64,000 nucleotides of DNA from Burkholderiaceae bacterium (GTDB taxonomy: Bacteria; Pseudomonadota; Gammaproteobacteria; Burkholderiales; Burkholderiaceae_A): the NCBI GenBank assembly GCA_018882785.1, contig VERI01000004.1:29218-93217 (forward strand). Direction: 5' to 3'. The notes under the pieces are model-generated. The model was not told the DNA's origin and did not search any database. It was given only the letters and a program-made list of their open reading frames with translations. This document shows, one piece after another, positions 17,766 to 28,269 of this stretch (its first letter is position 1; each line of letters begins with the position of its first letter). A program made the translations under genes and the position numbers.

Positions 17766-19838
17766 ATGGGTGTCCGTGAAAACCCCGGGGTGCTCCGCTT
17801 CCCCGACAGCCCTTTTGAGCTGACCCTCCCCTTCGAGCCGGCAGGTGACCAGCCCGAGGCGATCGCTCGCCTGGTGCAGGGGCTTGAAGACGGCGTCGCC
17901 TTTCAGACCCTGCTTGGGGTGACCGGTTCGGGCAAGACGTTCACGATGGCCAATGTGATCGCCCGGCTTGGCCGTCCGGCCTTGATCCTGGCGCCGAACA
18001 AGACACTTGCCGCCCAGCTGTATGCCGAGATGCGGTCTTTTTTCCCGGCCAATGCGGTGGAGTACTTCGTCTCCTATTACGACTACTACCAGCCGGAGGC
18101 CTATGTGCCCCAGCGGGATCTGTTCATTGAGAAGGATTCTGCGATCAATGAGCACATTGAGCAGATGCGTTTGTCGGCCACGAAATCCTTGCTCGAGCGC
18201 CGCGACACGGTGATCGTTGCCTCCGTCTCGTGCATCTATGGCATCGGCAACCCCGCGGATTACCACCAGATGGTGCTGATCGTGCGTCAGGGGGATCGTC
18301 TGTCTCAGCGCGACCTGATCGCCCAGCTTGTCCGCATGCAGTACGACCGCAATGACATTGATTTTTCGCGGGGGAGTTTCCGGGTTCGGGGTGACACGAT
18401 TGATGTGTTTCCTGCCGAGCATGCGGAGCTTGCCCTGCGCATCGAGTTATTCGATGACCAGGTAGAGTCGCTGCAGCTCTTTGATCCGTTGACGGGCAGG
18501 ATTCGTCAGCGGCTGCCCCGGTTTGCGGTCTACCCATCCTCGCATTACGTCACGCCGCGTGATGTGGTGCTCAGGGCCATCGAGACCATCAAGGCTGAGC
18601 TGATTGAGCGATCACGATTTTTTGTTGAGCAGCAAAAGCTTGTCGAGGCGCAGCGGATTGAGCAGCGTACGCGTTTTGATATTGAGATGCTCGCTGAGCT
18701 CGGTTTTTGCAAAGGCATTGAGAACTACACCCGGCATCTCTCAGGTGCACGTCCAGGTGATCCACCCCCAACGCTGGTCGATTATCTGCCGCGGGATGCA
18801 CTGATCTTTATTGATGAGAGCCATGTGACGGTTGGCCAGCTTGGGGGAATGTATCGCGGGGATCGGTCGCGCAAGCAGACCTTGGTCGACTATGGCTTTC
18901 GACTTCCATCTGCGTTGGATAACCGGCCGTTGAAGTTCGAGGAATTCGAGCCCAAAATGCGTCAGGCGATTTTTGTCTCCGCAACGCCGGCTGCCTACGA
19001 GCTGCAGAAAAGTGGTGGTGCGGTGGTGGAGCAGGTGGTTCGGCCGACCGGTCTGGTCGACCCGGCTGTGGAGGTCAGGCCCGCCGCGACGCAGGTCGAT
19101 GACCTGCTCGGGGAGATCAAAATCAGGGCGCAGCGGCAGGAGCGCGTTCTGGTCACGACCCTGACCAAACGTATGGCCGAGGACCTCACGGACTACCTGT
19201 CGGATAACGGCATCCGGGTCCGTTATCTCCACTCGGATATTGATACGGTGGAGCGCGTCGAGATTCTCCGTGACCTTCGCCTGGGAACCTTTGACGTACT
19301 CGTGGGCATTAACCTGCTTCGAGAGGGGCTTGATCTTCCTGAGGTCTCTCTGGTGGCCATTCTCGATGCGGATAAAGAAGGCTTCCTGCGTTCCGAGCGC
19401 AGTCTGATTCAGACAATCGGACGGGCCGCGCGGCATTTGAATGGACATGCAATTTTGTATGCGGATCGGCTGACCGATTCAATGCGACGTGCAATTGATG
19501 AGACCGAGCGCCGTCGAGCCAGGCAGATTGCGTTTAATACCGAGCGGGGGATCACGCCACGCGGTGTCATGAAACAGATTCGGGACCTCATCGATGGGGT
19601 GGTGGAACCCCGCGGTTCCGATCGACAGGTTGCCAGTACGAATGAGGGCAGTGGCATTGAGCGCTCTCCGCAGGAGATCGCCAAGGAGCTCGGCCGACTG
19701 GAAAAGCAGATGCTTGAACATGCGCGGAATCTGGAATTTGAAAAAGCTGCGCAGATTCGGGATCAGCTCACGAAATTAAAACAAGAGGTGTTCGGAGTAG
19801 ACAAACTGAGAGACTCAATCGAAAAGGTATTGGTATGA
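17766..19838 (+). CDS. uvrB: UvrABC excision nuclease subunit B
   Basis: Damage-verification helicase of nucleotide excision repair, 690 residues (E. coli 673). It contains Walker A GVTGSGKT, the beta-hairpin region [12 protein letters not shown], helicase motif II as DESH, the helicase motif VI region QTIGRAARH and a C-terminal UVR domain ([28 protein letters not shown]; quoted in part) that contacts UvrC. The start at 17766 (MGVRENPGV) is chosen over an upstream in-frame ATG at 17589, which would run into the aminotransferase gene. No LexA box was found in the 127-base divergent gap. The stop overlaps the phosphatase start (ATGA). Confidence 0.95.
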   Translation: MGVRENPGVLRFPDSPFELTLPFEPAGDQPEAIARLVQGLEDGVAFQTLLGVTGSGKTFTMANVIARLGRPALILAPNKTLAAQLYAEMRSFFPANAVEYFVSYYDYYQPEAYVPQRDLFIEKDSAINEHIEQMRLSATKSLLERRDTVIVASVSCIYGIGNPADYHQMVLIVRQGDRLSQRDLIAQLVRMQYDRNDIDFSRGSFRVRGDTIDVFPAEHAELALRIELFDDQVESLQLFDPLTGRIRQRLPRFAVYPSSHYVTPRDVVLRAIETIKAELIERSRFFVEQQKLVEAQRIEQRTRFDIEMLAELGFCKGIENYTRHLSGARPGDPPPTLVDYLPRDALIFIDESHVTVGQLGGMYRGDRSRKQTLVDYGFRLPSALDNRPLKFEEFEPKMRQAIFVSATPAAYELQKSGGAVVEQVVRPTGLVDPAVEVRPAATQVDDLLGEIKIRAQRQERVLVTTLTKRMAEDLTDYLSDNGIRVRYLHSDIDTVERVEILRDLRLGTFDVLVGINLLREGLDLPEVSLVAILDADKEGFLRSERSLIQTIGRAARHLNGHAILYADRLTDSMRRAIDETERRRARQIAFNTERGITPRGVMKQIRDLIDGVVEPRGSDRQVASTNEGSGIERSPQEIAKELGRLEKQMLEHARNLEFEKAAQIRDQLTKLKQEVFGVDKLRDSIEKVLV

Positions 19839-20446
19839 CGACATTTGAAACAACCGACAAGGAAGTGATCGAGGCGACGCCGTTTGATTCGGCATTGGCG
19901 ACGGCCCGGCCGCGGATGAGTAAGTCCGCGAAAAAAAGTGATGCGCCGATTGGCATGAAGACCAAAGTGCTGTTTGTCTGCATGGGCAATATCTGCAGAT
20001 CGCCGACAGCCGCCGGTGTATTTCAGTCTCTGGTCAAGGCGGCGAGCCTGCAGGATTTTGTGGTCTGCGACTCGGCCGGCACCCATGATTTTCATGTGGG
20101 CGAGGCGCCCGATCAGCGCGCGGTAAACGCGGCTTCTAAGCGTGGCTATGAGCTCAGCGGGTCAGTTGCCCGCAAGATTCAGCTTTCGGATTTTTCGGAA
20201 TATGACTACATCCTGGCCATGGACTGGGAGAACCTGGCCCTGCTGCAGCGGATGTGTCCCCGCGGACTCCAGCACAAGCTCCAGCTCTTGATGCGTTTTG
20301 CCACGGAGTTCGAGGCGGCGACGATCAATGATCCCTATCACGGCGGGCCGCAGGGGTTTGAGCAGGCGCTGGACTACATCGAGGACGCCTGTAATGGCCT
20401 GATGGAGGTGGTGCGCCGACGGGCGACCATGGTGGCAGCGGCCTAA
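19835..20446 (+). CDS. Low-molecular-weight protein-tyrosine phosphatase with N-terminal extension
   Basis: Cytoplasmic LMW-PTP of 203 residues. The P-loop signature with Cys49 and Arg55 ([12 protein letters not shown]) and the acid loop [11 protein letters not shown], which holds the general-acid Asp, are both present. The catalytic domain starts at residue 41 (MKTKVLFVC). The first 40 residues are a polar Lys/Ala/Thr-rich extension not usual in the family. The long start is supported by the ATGA overlap with uvrB; an internal ATG at 19955 would give the standard form. Relatives dephosphorylate tyrosine kinases of polysaccharide export or arginine-phosphates, but no such partner is nearby. 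A hairpin and the iscR promoter follow. Confidence 0.85.
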   Translation: MTTFETTDKEVIEATPFDSALATARPRMSKSAKKSDAPIGMKTKVLFVCMGNICRSPTAAGVFQSLVKAASLQDFVVCDSAGTHDFHVGEAPDQRAVNAASKRGYELSGSVARKIQLSDFSEYDYILAMDWENLALLQRMCPRGLQHKLQLLMRFATEFEAATINDPYHGGPQGFEQALDYIEDACNGLMEVVRRRATMVAAA

Positions 20447-20465
20447 AGGCCGTTTCCATCCCGCT

Positions 20466-20493
20466 CGGCCTGCAAAACCCTGTTTTGCGGCCG
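20466..20493 (+). terminator. Hairpin after the phosphatase gene, probable terminator
   Basis: CGGCC-TGCAAAAC pairs with GTTTTGC-GGCCG around a short loop, giving about 12 paired bases with one bulge, 20 bases after the stop. No real U-run follows (GGAATAATTG), so it may be Rho-assisted or may insulate the iscR promoter. Confidence 0.5.
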
Positions 20494-20512
20494 GGAATAA
20501 TTGTCCGAATAG

Positions 20513-20541
20513 TTGATCAAATTAATGGGAGAAGATAAACT
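20513..20541 (+). promoter_or_regulatory. Candidate sigma-70 promoter of the isc operon
   Basis: TTGATC (20513-20518) and TAAACT (20536-20541) are separated by 17 bases, each matching consensus at four positions. The predicted start near 20548 gives a leader of about 28 bases before the iscR ATG. The -10 abuts the IscR box. Confidence 0.6.
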
Positions 20542-20563
20542 CCCGACTAAATCACTCAATTAT
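20539..20563 (-). promoter_or_regulatory. Type 1 IscR-binding site (autoregulatory)
   Basis: On the minus strand the 25 bases begin ATAATTGAGTG and continue ATTTAGTCGGGAGT. They match the type 1 IscR consensus (ATAxYYGACTRWWWYAGTCGGSTAT) at most fixed positions, with the AGTCGG half intact. The site overlaps the -10 and predicted start of the isc promoter, so [2Fe-2S]-IscR bound here would block transcription, as in E. coli. Confidence 0.7.
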
Positions 20564-20575
20564 TCGGAGATTACG

Positions 20576-21073
20576 ATGAGATTGACGACCAAGGGACGTT
20601 TTGCCGTCACGGCGATGATTGATCTGGGGCTCCGTCAAGACAAGGGCCCCGTGACGCTCGCGGCCATTAGCCAGCGCCAGAAGATTTCCTTGTCTTATCT
20701 GGAACAACTGTTTGGCCGTCTGCGCCGTCACGAACTGGTGGAGTCGATGCGTGGTCCCGGCGGGGGCTACAAGCTCGCCCGCGGGGGTAAGGACATCACG
20801 GTGGCAGACATCATTTACGCTGTTGACGAGCCCATCGATGCGACCCAATGCGGCGGCAAACAGAATTGCCATGATGACCATCAGTGCATGACCCACGAGC
20901 TGTGGGCCAGTCTGAATCGTCACATGGTGGACTTTTTGGATTCGGTCACGCTCCAGGATCTGGTGGATGAGCAGCGTAATAAGCGTCCGATCTCAGTTGC
21001 CGACCCGGTGCCGGTTCGTCGCCATGTGATGTTTCAAGAGCCGCGTACGGTTCAAGACACAACGGTGGCATGA
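20576..21073 (+). CDS. iscR: Fe-S cluster assembly transcriptional regulator IscR
   Basis: Rrf2-family winged-helix regulator of 165 residues that binds a [2Fe-2S] cluster. Holo-IscR represses the isc operon. Cys92, Cys98, Cys104 and His107 fall at the same positions as the E. coli cluster ligands. The DNA-recognition helix region ([19 protein letters not shown]) and wing ([10 protein letters not shown]) are intact. The start at 20576 is preceded by CGGAGA; an upstream ATG at 20513 is not in family register. A type 1 IscR site lies just upstream, which supports negative feedback. The stop overlaps the iscS start. Confidence 0.96.
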   Translation: MRLTTKGRFAVTAMIDLGLRQDKGPVTLAAISQRQKISLSYLEQLFGRLRRHELVESMRGPGGGYKLARGGKDITVADIIYAVDEPIDATQCGGKQNCHDDHQCMTHELWASLNRHMVDFLDSVTLQDLVDEQRNKRPISVADPVPVRRHVMFQEPRTVQDTTVA

Positions 21074-22281
21074 TGAGAAAACCCGTTTACCTCGATTACT
21101 CGGCCACCACACCTGTAGATCCTCGGGTGCTGGATGTCATGCTGCCTTTTCTTCGTGAAGACTATGGCAACCCAGCCTCCCGCAGCCATGCCTACGGCTG
21201 GAAGGCCGAAGAGGCCGTGGAAACTGCCCGCGAGCACGTCGCCGCTCTGGTGAACTGCGATCCGAAAGAGATCGTTTGGACATCCGGCGCCACAGAGTCG
21301 ATCAATCTCGCCATCAAAGGGGCGGCCCACTTCTACAAGACCAAGGGCCGGCATCTGATCACGCTGAAGACCGAGCACAAGGCCACCCTGGATACCTGTC
21401 GCGAGTTAGAGCGTGAAGGATTCGAGGTCACGTATCTCGATGTGAAGGAAGATGGCCTGATGGACTGGGATGCCTTTGTCGCAGCAGTTCGTCCGGACAC
21501 TATTCTGGTGTCGGTCGTCTATGTGAACAATGAGATCGGAGTCATCCAAGACATTCCGCGCATTGGAGAGTTCTGCCGCAGCAAGGGCATTATTTTTCAT
21601 GTTGACAGTGCCCAGGCCACTGGAAAAGTTGTGATCGATCTGGAGCAGTTGAAGGTCGATCTGATGTCGTTCTCAGCGCACAAGACCTATGGCCCGAAGG
21701 GCATGGGTGCCTTGTTCGTTCGGCGCAAGCCGCGGGTGCGCATTGAGGCACAGATCCACGGAGGCGGCCACGAGCGTGGCATGCGGTCCGGCACACTGCC
21801 CACCCATCAGATTGTCGGCATGGGCGAAGCATTCAGACTGGCTCGGCTTGAGATGGCCACAGAAAACGAACGGATACGTGCGCTGCGTGACCGGCTTCTC
21901 AAGGGGCTGACCGAGATGGAAGCGGTCTATGTGAACGGCGATATGGAGCAGCGGGTGCCCCATAACCTGAATATCAGTTTCAACTATGTCGAGGGCGAGT
22001 CCTTGCTCATGGGGATCAAGGATGTTGCGGTCTCCTCGGGTTCGGCCTGTACATCGGCCAGTCTTGAGCCTTCCTATGTGCTGCGGGCCCTGGGCCGTTC
22101 GGATGAACTGGCCCATTCATCGATTCGTTTTTCGGTCGGCCGTTTCACCACCGAGGAAGATATTGACTTCACGGTGACGCTCATCAAAGAGAAGGTGGCC
22201 AAGCTTCGTGAGATGTCTCCATTGTGGGAGATGGTCAATGAAGGTGTCGATCTGAATTCCGTTCAGTGGGCTGCGCACTGA
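21070..22281 (+). CDS. iscS: Cysteine desulfurase IscS
   Basis: PLP enzyme that removes sulfur from cysteine as a persulfide and delivers it to IscU, and also to tRNA thiolation and cofactor pathways. It is 403 residues. The PLP lysine is Lys205 in [10 protein letters not shown], the catalytic base is His104 in TEHKATLD, and the mobile-loop Cys327 is in [13 protein letters not shown]. The C-terminus (SVQWAAH) is that of housekeeping IscS. It starts in an ATGATG that overlaps the iscR stop. An 80-base spacer to iscU follows, longer than in E. coli. Confidence 0.97.
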   Translation: MMRKPVYLDYSATTPVDPRVLDVMLPFLREDYGNPASRSHAYGWKAEEAVETAREHVAALVNCDPKEIVWTSGATESINLAIKGAAHFYKTKGRHLITLKTEHKATLDTCRELEREGFEVTYLDVKEDGLMDWDAFVAAVRPDTILVSVVYVNNEIGVIQDIPRIGEFCRSKGIIFHVDSAQATGKVVIDLEQLKVDLMSFSAHKTYGPKGMGALFVRRKPRVRIEAQIHGGGHERGMRSGTLPTHQIVGMGEAFRLARLEMATENERIRALRDRLLKGLTEMEAVYVNGDMEQRVPHNLNISFNYVEGESLLMGIKDVAVSSGSACTSASLEPSYVLRALGRSDELAHSSIRFSVGRFTTEEDIDFTVTLIKEKVAKLREMSPLWEMVNEGVDLNSVQWAAH

Positions 22282-22296
22282 GCCGAAATACGAAAG

Positions 22297-22335
22297 ATGT
22301 CCACAGCAGAACAATTAAAACAGACCGGTGTTTGA
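22297..22335 (+). other. Possible 12-residue mini-ORF between iscS and iscU
   Basis: ATG to TGA encodes MSTAEQLKQTGV inside the 80-base iscS-iscU spacer. A GAAAG just upstream could act as a weak ribosome site. There is no independent evidence that it is translated; it may be a remnant or a spacer that tunes iscU translation relative to iscRS. Confidence 0.2.
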
Positions 22336-22361
22336 ATTAGTGTCGTTTCGGGGGATTAAGC

Positions 22362-22772
22362 ATGGCGTACAGTGAAAAAGTAATTGATCATTACGAGCAT
22401 CCGCGCAATGTCGGCGCGTTCGATAAGTCCGATCCGGGTGTCGGCACCGGAATGGTGGGTGCGCCCGCCTGTGGCGATGTGATGAAACTTCAGATTAAGG
22501 TAAACGCCCAGGGCGTGATTGAGGACGCACGCTTTAAGACCTATGGCTGCGGCTCTGCAATTGCCTCATCCTCTCTGGTGACCGAGTGGGTCAAGGGCAA
22601 GACCCTGGACCAGGCCATGGAGATCAAAAATACGCAGATCGCCGAGGAGCTTGCCCTTCCACCGGTCAAGATCCATTGCTCGATTCTGGCGGAAGATGCG
22701 ATCAAGGCGGCAATCGAGGATTACAAAACCAAGCATGGCGATCATGAGACCAGCCAGGCCAAAGCGGCCTAG
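22362..22772 (+). CDS. iscU: Fe-S cluster scaffold protein IscU
   Basis: Scaffold on which [2Fe-2S] clusters are built with sulfur from IscS. It is 136 residues. Cys37, Asp39, Cys63 and Cys106 are the cluster ligands, and LPPVK at 99-103 is the HscA recognition peptide, matching the hscBA genes downstream. The tail after residue 127 is polar and variable. The start is preceded by GGGGGA. It is the third gene of iscRSUA-hscBA-fdx-iscX. Confidence 0.97.
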   Translation: MAYSEKVIDHYEHPRNVGAFDKSDPGVGTGMVGAPACGDVMKLQIKVNAQGVIEDARFKTYGCGSAIASSSLVTEWVKGKTLDQAMEIKNTQIAEELALPPVKIHCSILAEDAIKAAIEDYKTKHGDHETSQAKAA

Positions 22773-22798
22773 CGCTGCGATCTGCTGATTGACGCATC

Positions 22799-23122
22799 AT
22801 GGCCGTTACTTTGACCTCCAAAGCAGCCGAGCATGTCGCGCAGTTCATTGCGAAACGCGGCAAGGGGCTTGGTGTGCGCCTTGGCGTGAAGACCACCGGC
22901 TGCTCAGGCCTGGCCTACAAGCTCGAATTTGTTGATCAGCCTGCAGCCGAAGACCTGACCTTCGAGAGTTTTGGCGTGAAGGTTCTGGTGGACCCCAAGA
23001 GCCTTCCCTACATTGATGGAACAGAGCTTGATTACACCCGAGAGGGACTGAACGAGGGATTTAAGTTCAACAACCCTAACGTCAAGAGTGAGTGCGGCTG
23101 CGGAGAATCCTTCAAAGTCTAG
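22799..23122 (+). CDS. iscA: Iron-sulfur cluster carrier IscA
   Basis: A-type carrier of 107 residues (HesB/IscA fold) that helps convert [2Fe-2S] to [4Fe-4S] clusters and deliver them to apoproteins. The three conserved cysteines are Cys35 (TGCSGLAY) and Cys99/Cys101 (ECGCGESF). It sits between iscU and hscB in the usual order; hscB begins 3 bases after its stop with a GTG codon. Confidence 0.96.
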   Translation: MAVTLTSKAAEHVAQFIAKRGKGLGVRLGVKTTGCSGLAYKLEFVDQPAAEDLTFESFGVKVLVDPKSLPYIDGTELDYTREGLNEGFKFNNPNVKSECGCGESFKV

Positions 23123-23125
23123 ACC

Positions 23126-23701
23126 GTGATCTCTGTCTCTGGTGGCGCGGCACAACTGTCCGCGCGCAATCATTTTTCTCTTTTCGGCCTGCCCATTCGA
23201 TTCGCCTTGGACTCCGAGGCCCTCGACCGCGCATGGCGCGCTGTTCAAACGGCAGTGCATCCTGATCGTTTCGCAGCGGGCAGTGACGCACAACGGCTGC
23301 TTGCCCTGCAGTATTCAACGCGGATCAACGAGGCCCATCAGGTGCTGCGCGATCCTCTGCGGCGCGCAGCCTATCTCTGTGAACTCAACGGTGTGGATGT
23401 CGATGCCGAACGCAATACCGCCATGCCCGAAGACTTTTTGATTCAGCAGATGGAGTGGCGGGAATCTCTAGAGGACGCCGCCCAGGCCGGGGATCTGCGC
23501 GGGCTGGCGCAGCTCGAGCAGGAGGTCGATGGGGCGACCTCGGAGACGGAGTTGTTGTTGGAGCATCTTCTGGATCGTAGTGAGCCTGATTTTCAGCGGG
23601 CCGCTGCCGAGGTACGTCGGATGATGTTTTTGGCTAAGTTTTCTGAGCAGCTTCGGCTAGAAAAGAAAAGGGTGGAACGTGGCACTGCTTCAGATTGCTG
23701 A
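23126..23701 (+). CDS. hscB: Fe-S assembly co-chaperone HscB
   Basis: J-domain protein that brings IscU to HscA and stimulates its ATPase. It is 191 residues. The J-domain HPD is His45-Pro46-Asp47 in AVHPDRFA, and the C-terminal three-helix domain (about residues 105-185) is the IscU-binding part. The start is GTG at 23126, three bases after the iscA stop. Its last 23 bases overlap hscA, which also starts with GTG. Confidence 0.93.
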   Translation: MISVSGGAAQLSARNHFSLFGLPIRFALDSEALDRAWRAVQTAVHPDRFAAGSDAQRLLALQYSTRINEAHQVLRDPLRRAAYLCELNGVDVDAERNTAMPEDFLIQQMEWRESLEDAAQAGDLRGLAQLEQEVDGATSETELLLEHLLDRSEPDFQRAAAEVRRMMFLAKFSEQLRLEKKRVERGTASDC

Positions 23702-25595
23702 ACCCGGGCAGTCTGCTGCCCCCCATCAGCATCGTATTGCGATTGGCATTGATCTGGGCACAACCCATTCGCTTGTTGCCGCGGTACGCAGTGGCAGTGT
23801 GGATGTTCTTGCCGATGGGCAGGGCAGGGTCCTGTTGCCATCGGTGGTGCGCTATGGCCCCGAGGGCGTATTGGCTATCGGTGAGCAGGCGCTCGAATCG
23901 GCGGTCACGGACCCGACCAATACCATCATTTCTGTAAAGCGATTGATGGGCAGAGGCGTGGATGATATTGCTGCCCACAGCACGCCCTATGACATCGTGG
24001 AAGGTCCTGGGCAGAAAATGGTGAGCCTGAAGACCGCTGCTGGGCTGCGATCCCCTGTTGAAGTGAGCGCGGATCTGTTGGGTGAATTGCATCAGCGTGC
24101 CCGAGATGCTTTCGGGCTCGGTGTTGCCGATGACATTGCCGGTGCGGTGATTACAGTGCCTGCCTATTTCGATGATGCCCAGCGCCAGGCCACGAAAGAT
24201 GCTGCGCGTCTTGCCGGCCTGCAGGTACTGCGTCTGATCAATGAGCCGACAGCGGCTGCGCTGGCCTATGGGCTCGACTCCGGTGCGGAGGGGTTGTATG
24301 CCGTGTTCGATCTCGGAGGTGGAACATTCGATGTGTCCTTGCTCCGCCTGACCCGGGGTGTCTTTGAGGTCGTGGCAACGGGAGGAGACACTGCACTCGG
24401 TGGTGATGATTTTGATACCGCGCTGGCGCATGCATGGCTGTCGCGCTGGGAGCTTGGACATGATTTTTCCGCCTTATCGGCTTCAGAGCGGCGGCAGCTC
24501 CTTCGCCTTGCGCGACGACAGAAAGAAGCGCTGACCGAACTGGCCCCGGACGTGTCGACAACGGCGAGCTGGACGCGCGAGAACGGGCAGTCTTATGCTG
24601 CGGATATTAGTCGACGGGAGTTTGATCAGATCACGGCCGATCTCGTTAGGCGCACCATCTCGGTATCGCAGCAGGTGTTGGATGATGCGGGTATCGCGGC
24701 GACCGATCTGAAGGGCGTGGTGTTGGTGGGTGGCAGCACGCGCATGCCGGTAATTCGACGTGCCGTGGCCGAGTGTTTCGGACAGGAACCCATTACGGGA
24801 CTTGATCCGGATCGTGTCGTTGCGATCGGTGCCGCGCTGCAGGCGAATCTGCTTGCGGGTAATCGTTCGGAGGGTGATGACTGGCTGCTGCTCGATGTCT
24901 TGCCGCTATCGCTCGGTCTAGAGACGATGGGCGGGCTTGCCGAGAAGATCATTCCGCGCAATACACCAATCCCTGTGGCGCGCGCCCAGGAATTCACAAC
25001 TTTTAAAGACGGCCAGGTGGCAATGTCGATCCACGTCGTTCAAGGCGAACGGGAATTGGTCTCCGAATGCAGATCCCTGGCCCAGTTTGAGCTACGTGGC
25101 ATTCCTCCGCTTTCGGCGGGCGCAGCCCGTATTCGGGTGAGCTTCCAGGTGGATGCGGATGGCCTGTTGTCCGTCTCTGCCCAAGAGCAAAGGTCAGGTG
25201 TTGAGGCCTCTGTCGTGGTGAAGCCCTCCTATGGCCTGACCGATGCGCAGGTTGCTGAGATGCTGCAGGCGGGATTTTCATCTGCCCAGCAGGATATGCA
25301 GGTGCGTGCGTTGCGTGAGGCGCAGGTGGATGCCCAGCGGCTTCTGGAGGCAGTCTCCAGCGCGGTGAGCCAGGACGGTGATTTGCTGATCGGAGATGAA
25401 CGCCAACACATAGAGGAATTGATGGAGCAACTGCGTGCAACCTGTGGCGGGGCGGACCTGGAAGATCTCCGGGATCGGACGCGTCGGCTGTCGGCGCTTA
25501 CAGATGACTTTGCGGCCCGCCGCATGGATCGGGCAGTACAACGCGCGCTTGCAGGTCAATCAATTGACGGAGTGATCGGCCATGCCGCGCGTTAA
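23679..25595 (+). CDS. hscA: Fe-S assembly Hsp70 chaperone HscA
   Basis: Specialised Hsp70 that binds the LPPVK motif of IscU and promotes cluster release. It is 638 residues. Nucleotide-binding motifs are clear: [13 protein letters not shown] near residue 23, [11 protein letters not shown], and [16 protein letters not shown]. The substrate-binding domain begins around residue 400 ([14 protein letters not shown]). It starts with GTG at 23679 inside the end of hscB, implying translational coupling. The ferredoxin gene overlaps its end by 14 bases. Confidence 0.96.
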   Translation: MALLQIAEPGQSAAPHQHRIAIGIDLGTTHSLVAAVRSGSVDVLADGQGRVLLPSVVRYGPEGVLAIGEQALESAVTDPTNTIISVKRLMGRGVDDIAAHSTPYDIVEGPGQKMVSLKTAAGLRSPVEVSADLLGELHQRARDAFGLGVADDIAGAVITVPAYFDDAQRQATKDAARLAGLQVLRLINEPTAAALAYGLDSGAEGLYAVFDLGGGTFDVSLLRLTRGVFEVVATGGDTALGGDDFDTALAHAWLSRWELGHDFSALSASERRQLLRLARRQKEALTELAPDVSTTASWTRENGQSYAADISRREFDQITADLVRRTISVSQQVLDDAGIAATDLKGVVLVGGSTRMPVIRRAVAECFGQEPITGLDPDRVVAIGAALQANLLAGNRSEGDDWLLLDVLPLSLGLETMGGLAEKIIPRNTPIPVARAQEFTTFKDGQVAMSIHVVQGERELVSECRSLAQFELRGIPPLSAGAARIRVSFQVDADGLLSVSAQEQRSGVEASVVVKPSYGLTDAQVAEMLQAGFSSAQQDMQVRALREAQVDAQRLLEAVSSAVSQDGDLLIGDERQHIEELMEQLRATCGGADLEDLRDRTRRLSALTDDFAARRMDRAVQRALAGQSIDGVIGHAAR

Positions 25596-25920
25596 GGTCA
25601 TGCCCCACCCGGAGATTTGCCCAAATGGTGCTGAGTTTGAGGCGGCATCGGGAGACAACCTCTGCCGCAGCCTACTGGCCCATGGGATTGAGATTGAGCA
25701 TGCCTGCGAGATGTCCCGGGCCTGTACGACCTGCCATGTCATCGTGCGCCAGGGTTTCGAGTCGTTGACACCATCAGAGGAAGATGAGGACGACCTTCTC
25801 GATCGTGCCTGGGGTCTAACGCCGGTCTCTCGGCTGTCATGCCAGGTGGCCATCGATGACAAAGACCTCACTGTAGAGCTTCCCCGTTACACCATTAACC
25901 ACGCAAGAGAGCATCACTGA
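25582..25920 (+). CDS. fdx: ISC-type [2Fe-2S] ferredoxin
   Basis: Electron donor for cluster assembly, 112 residues. Cluster ligands Cys42, Cys48, Cys51 and Cys87 have the C-x5-C-x2-C-x35-C adrenodoxin-type spacing. The acidic stretch [10 protein letters not shown] (about 65-74) is the docking surface typical of this group. It overlaps the hscA end and is followed after one base by iscX. Confidence 0.96.
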   Translation: MPRVKVMPHPEICPNGAEFEAASGDNLCRSLLAHGIEIEHACEMSRACTTCHVIVRQGFESLTPSEEDEDDLLDRAWGLTPVSRLSCQVAIDDKDLTVELPRYTINHAREHH

Positions 25921-25921
25921 T

Positions 25922-26116
25922 ATGAAATGGACCGATACGCTAGAGATCGCAATTCAGCTCAGCGAGTATCATGCGGATGTAGATCCCAAGACAATTCGCT
26001 TCACCGATCTTCACCGCTGGGTGTTGGCGCTCCCCGAATTCGACGATGATCCAAATCGTTCGAATGAAAAGATTCTTGAAGCCATTCAAATGCACTGGAT
26101 AGAGGAGTCCGAATGA
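25922..26116 (+). CDS. iscX: Fe-S assembly protein IscX
   Basis: A small acidic protein of 64 residues that binds IscS and iron and modulates the rate of cluster formation. The conserved features are the WTDTLEIAIQL start, RFTDLHRWV, and the acidic turn EFDDDPNRSNE. It marks the normal end of the isc operon, but here the last codons overlap a glutathione transferase gene as ATGATG. Confidence 0.95.
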   Translation: MKWTDTLEIAIQLSEYHADVDPKTIRFTDLHRWVLALPEFDDDPNRSNEKILEAIQMHWIEESE

Positions 26117-26721
26117 TGAAACTGTTTATGAAAGCCGGTTCTTGCTCACTGGCCCCACACATTGTTTTAAAAGAGTCCGGCCTCGCCTTTGAGACCGAGG
26201 CGGTGGATCTAAAAGCCAAGCAGACGGCGTCGGGCAGCAATTACCTGGATATCAATCCCAAAGGCTATGTCCCGGCCCTGAAGCTTGACTCGGGCGAAGT
26301 GCTGACCGAGGGCCCGGCGATTACGCAGTACATTGCCGATCAGGTGCCGCAGAAAAGGCTCGCGCCGGCCAATGGCACGATTGAGCGTTCGCGCCTGCAG
26401 AGCTGGCTGACCTTCATCGGAACTGAACTGCACAAGAATTTCAGCCCATTTTTCAATCCGGCCGCCACACAGGAATGGAAAGATATTGCCCGTGCAAATC
26501 TCGAGCGTCGGTTCGCCTATGCGGATGGTCAGCTCGCCGGACGGCAGTTTTTAATGGGAGATGATTTCAGTGTGGCAGATGCGTATCTGTTTACGGTGAT
26601 GCGCTGGGCGGTTTACATCAAGATGGATATGGCTGCATGGCCCAATCTGCTCGCCTTCCAGGCCCGTGTGGCCGGCCGTCCGAGTGTGCAGTCCGCCATG
26701 AAAGACGAGGGGCTGATTTAA
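26113..26721 (+). CDS. Beta-class glutathione S-transferase
   Basis: Cytosolic glutathione transferase of 202 residues. The N-terminal thioredoxin-fold domain has the beta-class Cys in [10 protein letters not shown] (Cys11, or Cys10 if the second ATG is used), the cis-Pro region GYVPAL and the EGPAI glutathione-contact motif. The C-terminal helical domain follows from about residue 88. It starts in an ATGATG that overlaps the iscX stop, so it is probably translated from the isc message. Whether it serves Fe-S metabolism (for example glutathione-linked cluster handling or peroxide defence) is inference. Its stop overlaps the convergent lysS by 4 bases. Confidence 0.9.
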   Translation: MMKLFMKAGSCSLAPHIVLKESGLAFETEAVDLKAKQTASGSNYLDINPKGYVPALKLDSGEVLTEGPAITQYIADQVPQKRLAPANGTIERSRLQSWLTFIGTELHKNFSPFFNPAATQEWKDIARANLERRFAYADGQLAGRQFLMGDDFSVADAYLFTVMRWAVYIKMDMAAWPNLLAFQARVAGRPSVQSAMKDEGLI

Positions 26722-28268
26722 TTTTCTTCTTTGCGCAGCGCCGGGAAGAGAATGACATCCCGGATGCTTGCGCTGTCGGTGAGTAGCATCACCAGCCGGT
26801 CGATACCAATGCCACAGCCGCCTGCGGGGGGCATGCCATATTCGAGCGCCCGGATGTAGTCGGCATCAAAAAACATGGCTTCCTCATCGCCGGAGTCCTT
26901 GGCCTGTACCTGCAGATGAAAGCGTCGGGCCTGATCTTCAGGGTCATTAAGCTCCGAGAATCCGTTTGCGATCTCCCGGCCGGTGATGAAAAGCTCAAAG
27001 CGCTCGGTGATCTCGGGCCGTTGATCGGAGGCCCGGGCCAGTGGGGAGACCTCGACTGGATAGTCCACGATAAATGTCGGGTTCCAGAGCTTGTCTTCGG
27101 CAACCTCTTCAAACAGTGCCAGCTGAAGCGTGCCCAGTGCTGCCTGCCGAAGATTGGGCGCCTGCAGGTCGACCTTGTGCTGCCGGAGTGCATCGCGAAT
27201 CGCATTCGGATCCTGAAGCATGCTGCTGCTGTAATGCGGCGCATGACGCTGAATGGCTTCAGTGATCGTAAGGCGTTCAAATTTTGTAGCCAGATCAACC
27301 GGCCTGCCCTGATAGGTGAGTACTGCTGATCCCGTGGCCCCCTCGGCCGCATGACGCAGCACCTGCTCGGTGAAATCCATGAGCCATTGATAGTCGGTAT
27401 ATGCGGCGTAGAACTCCATCATGGTGAACTCTGGGTTGTGCCGCGGGCTGAGTCCCTCATTTCGGAAGTTACGATTAATTTCGTAGACCCTTTCAAATCC
27501 ACCCACAATCAGTCGCTTTAGAAAAAGTTCCGGCGCGATACGCAGAAACATCTGTTGATCTAAAGCGTTGTGGTGGGTAATGAACGGTCGCGCAGCAGCA
27601 CCTCCAGGAATCCGCTGCAGCATGGGTGTCTCGACCTCGAGAAAATCGTGGTCGTTCATGAAATGGCGGATTGCCGCGAGGGTCTTGGAGCGTGCGATGA
27701 AAATCTCACGGGATTCGTTATTGACAATCAGGTCAACATAGCGCTGTCGATAGCGCGTCTCGGTGTCGTGCAGGCCGTGGAATTTATCCGGCAAGGGTCG
27801 CAATGATTTACTGATCAGGCGAATCAGGCTGCACCGTATCGAGAGCTCGCCCTTCATGGTTTTGAAGAGGACGCCCTCGGCGTACAGAATATCGCCAAGA
27901 TCCCAGTGCTTAAATGCCTCGTGCGAGTCTGATCCGACGCCCTCATCGTTTAGGTAGATCTGAATTCTTCCGGTCGCGTCTTGCAGCGTGGCAAAGCTGG
28001 CTTTTCCTTGCACGCGTTTCAACATCATTCTTCCGGCGACACTCACCTGTACATGCTCGCCCTCGAGCTGCTCACGGCTATGCTGCTCGTACCGGGCATG
28101 CAGGGCAGCCGCCCGATGAGATGGATGGACGTCGTTTGGAAATGCCGTGGCCTTGGCCCGCAGACTATCGAGCTTGGCCCGACGTTCGGTCATGATCTGA
28201 TGTTCGTCAAAGCCTGACTGCTCAAGGCTCTTGTCACCATCTTCCGGTGTGGGGGGCGTAGTGCTCAT
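26718..28268 (-). CDS. lysS: Lysyl-tRNA synthetase, class II
   Basis: Charges tRNA-Lys. It is 516 residues from ATG 28268. An N-terminal OB-fold anticodon domain (about 75-190; [18 protein letters not shown] region) is followed by the class II catalytic core with motif 2 ([15 protein letters not shown]) and motif 3 ([13 protein letters not shown]). The start follows the prfB stop by one base (TGA-G-ATG), with GGGAG inside prfB as ribosome site. An ATG at 28352 lies in the prfB coding region and is rejected. It is the last gene of recJ-prfB-lysS. Confidence 0.95.
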   Translation of the reverse strand: MSTTPPTPEDGDKSLEQSGFDEHQIMTERRAKLDSLRAKATAFPNDVHPSHRAAALHARYEQHSREQLEGEHVQVSVAGRMMLKRVQGKASFATLQDATGRIQIYLNDEGVGSDSHEAFKHWDLGDILYAEGVLFKTMKGELSIRCSLIRLISKSLRPLPDKFHGLHDTETRYRQRYVDLIVNNESREIFIARSKTLAAIRHFMNDHDFLEVETPMLQRIPGGAAARPFITHHNALDQQMFLRIAPELFLKRLIVGGFERVYEINRNFRNEGLSPRHNPEFTMMEFYAAYTDYQWLMDFTEQVLRHAAEGATGSAVLTYQGRPVDLATKFERLTITEAIQRHAPHYSSSMLQDPNAIRDALRQHKVDLQAPNLRQAALGTLQLALFEEVAEDKLWNPTFIVDYPVEVSPLARASDQRPEITERFELFITGREIANGFSELNDPEDQARRFHLQVQAKDSGDEEAMFFDADYIRALEYGMPPAGGCGIGIDRLVMLLTDSASIRDVILFPALRKEEN

Positions 28269-28269
28269 C

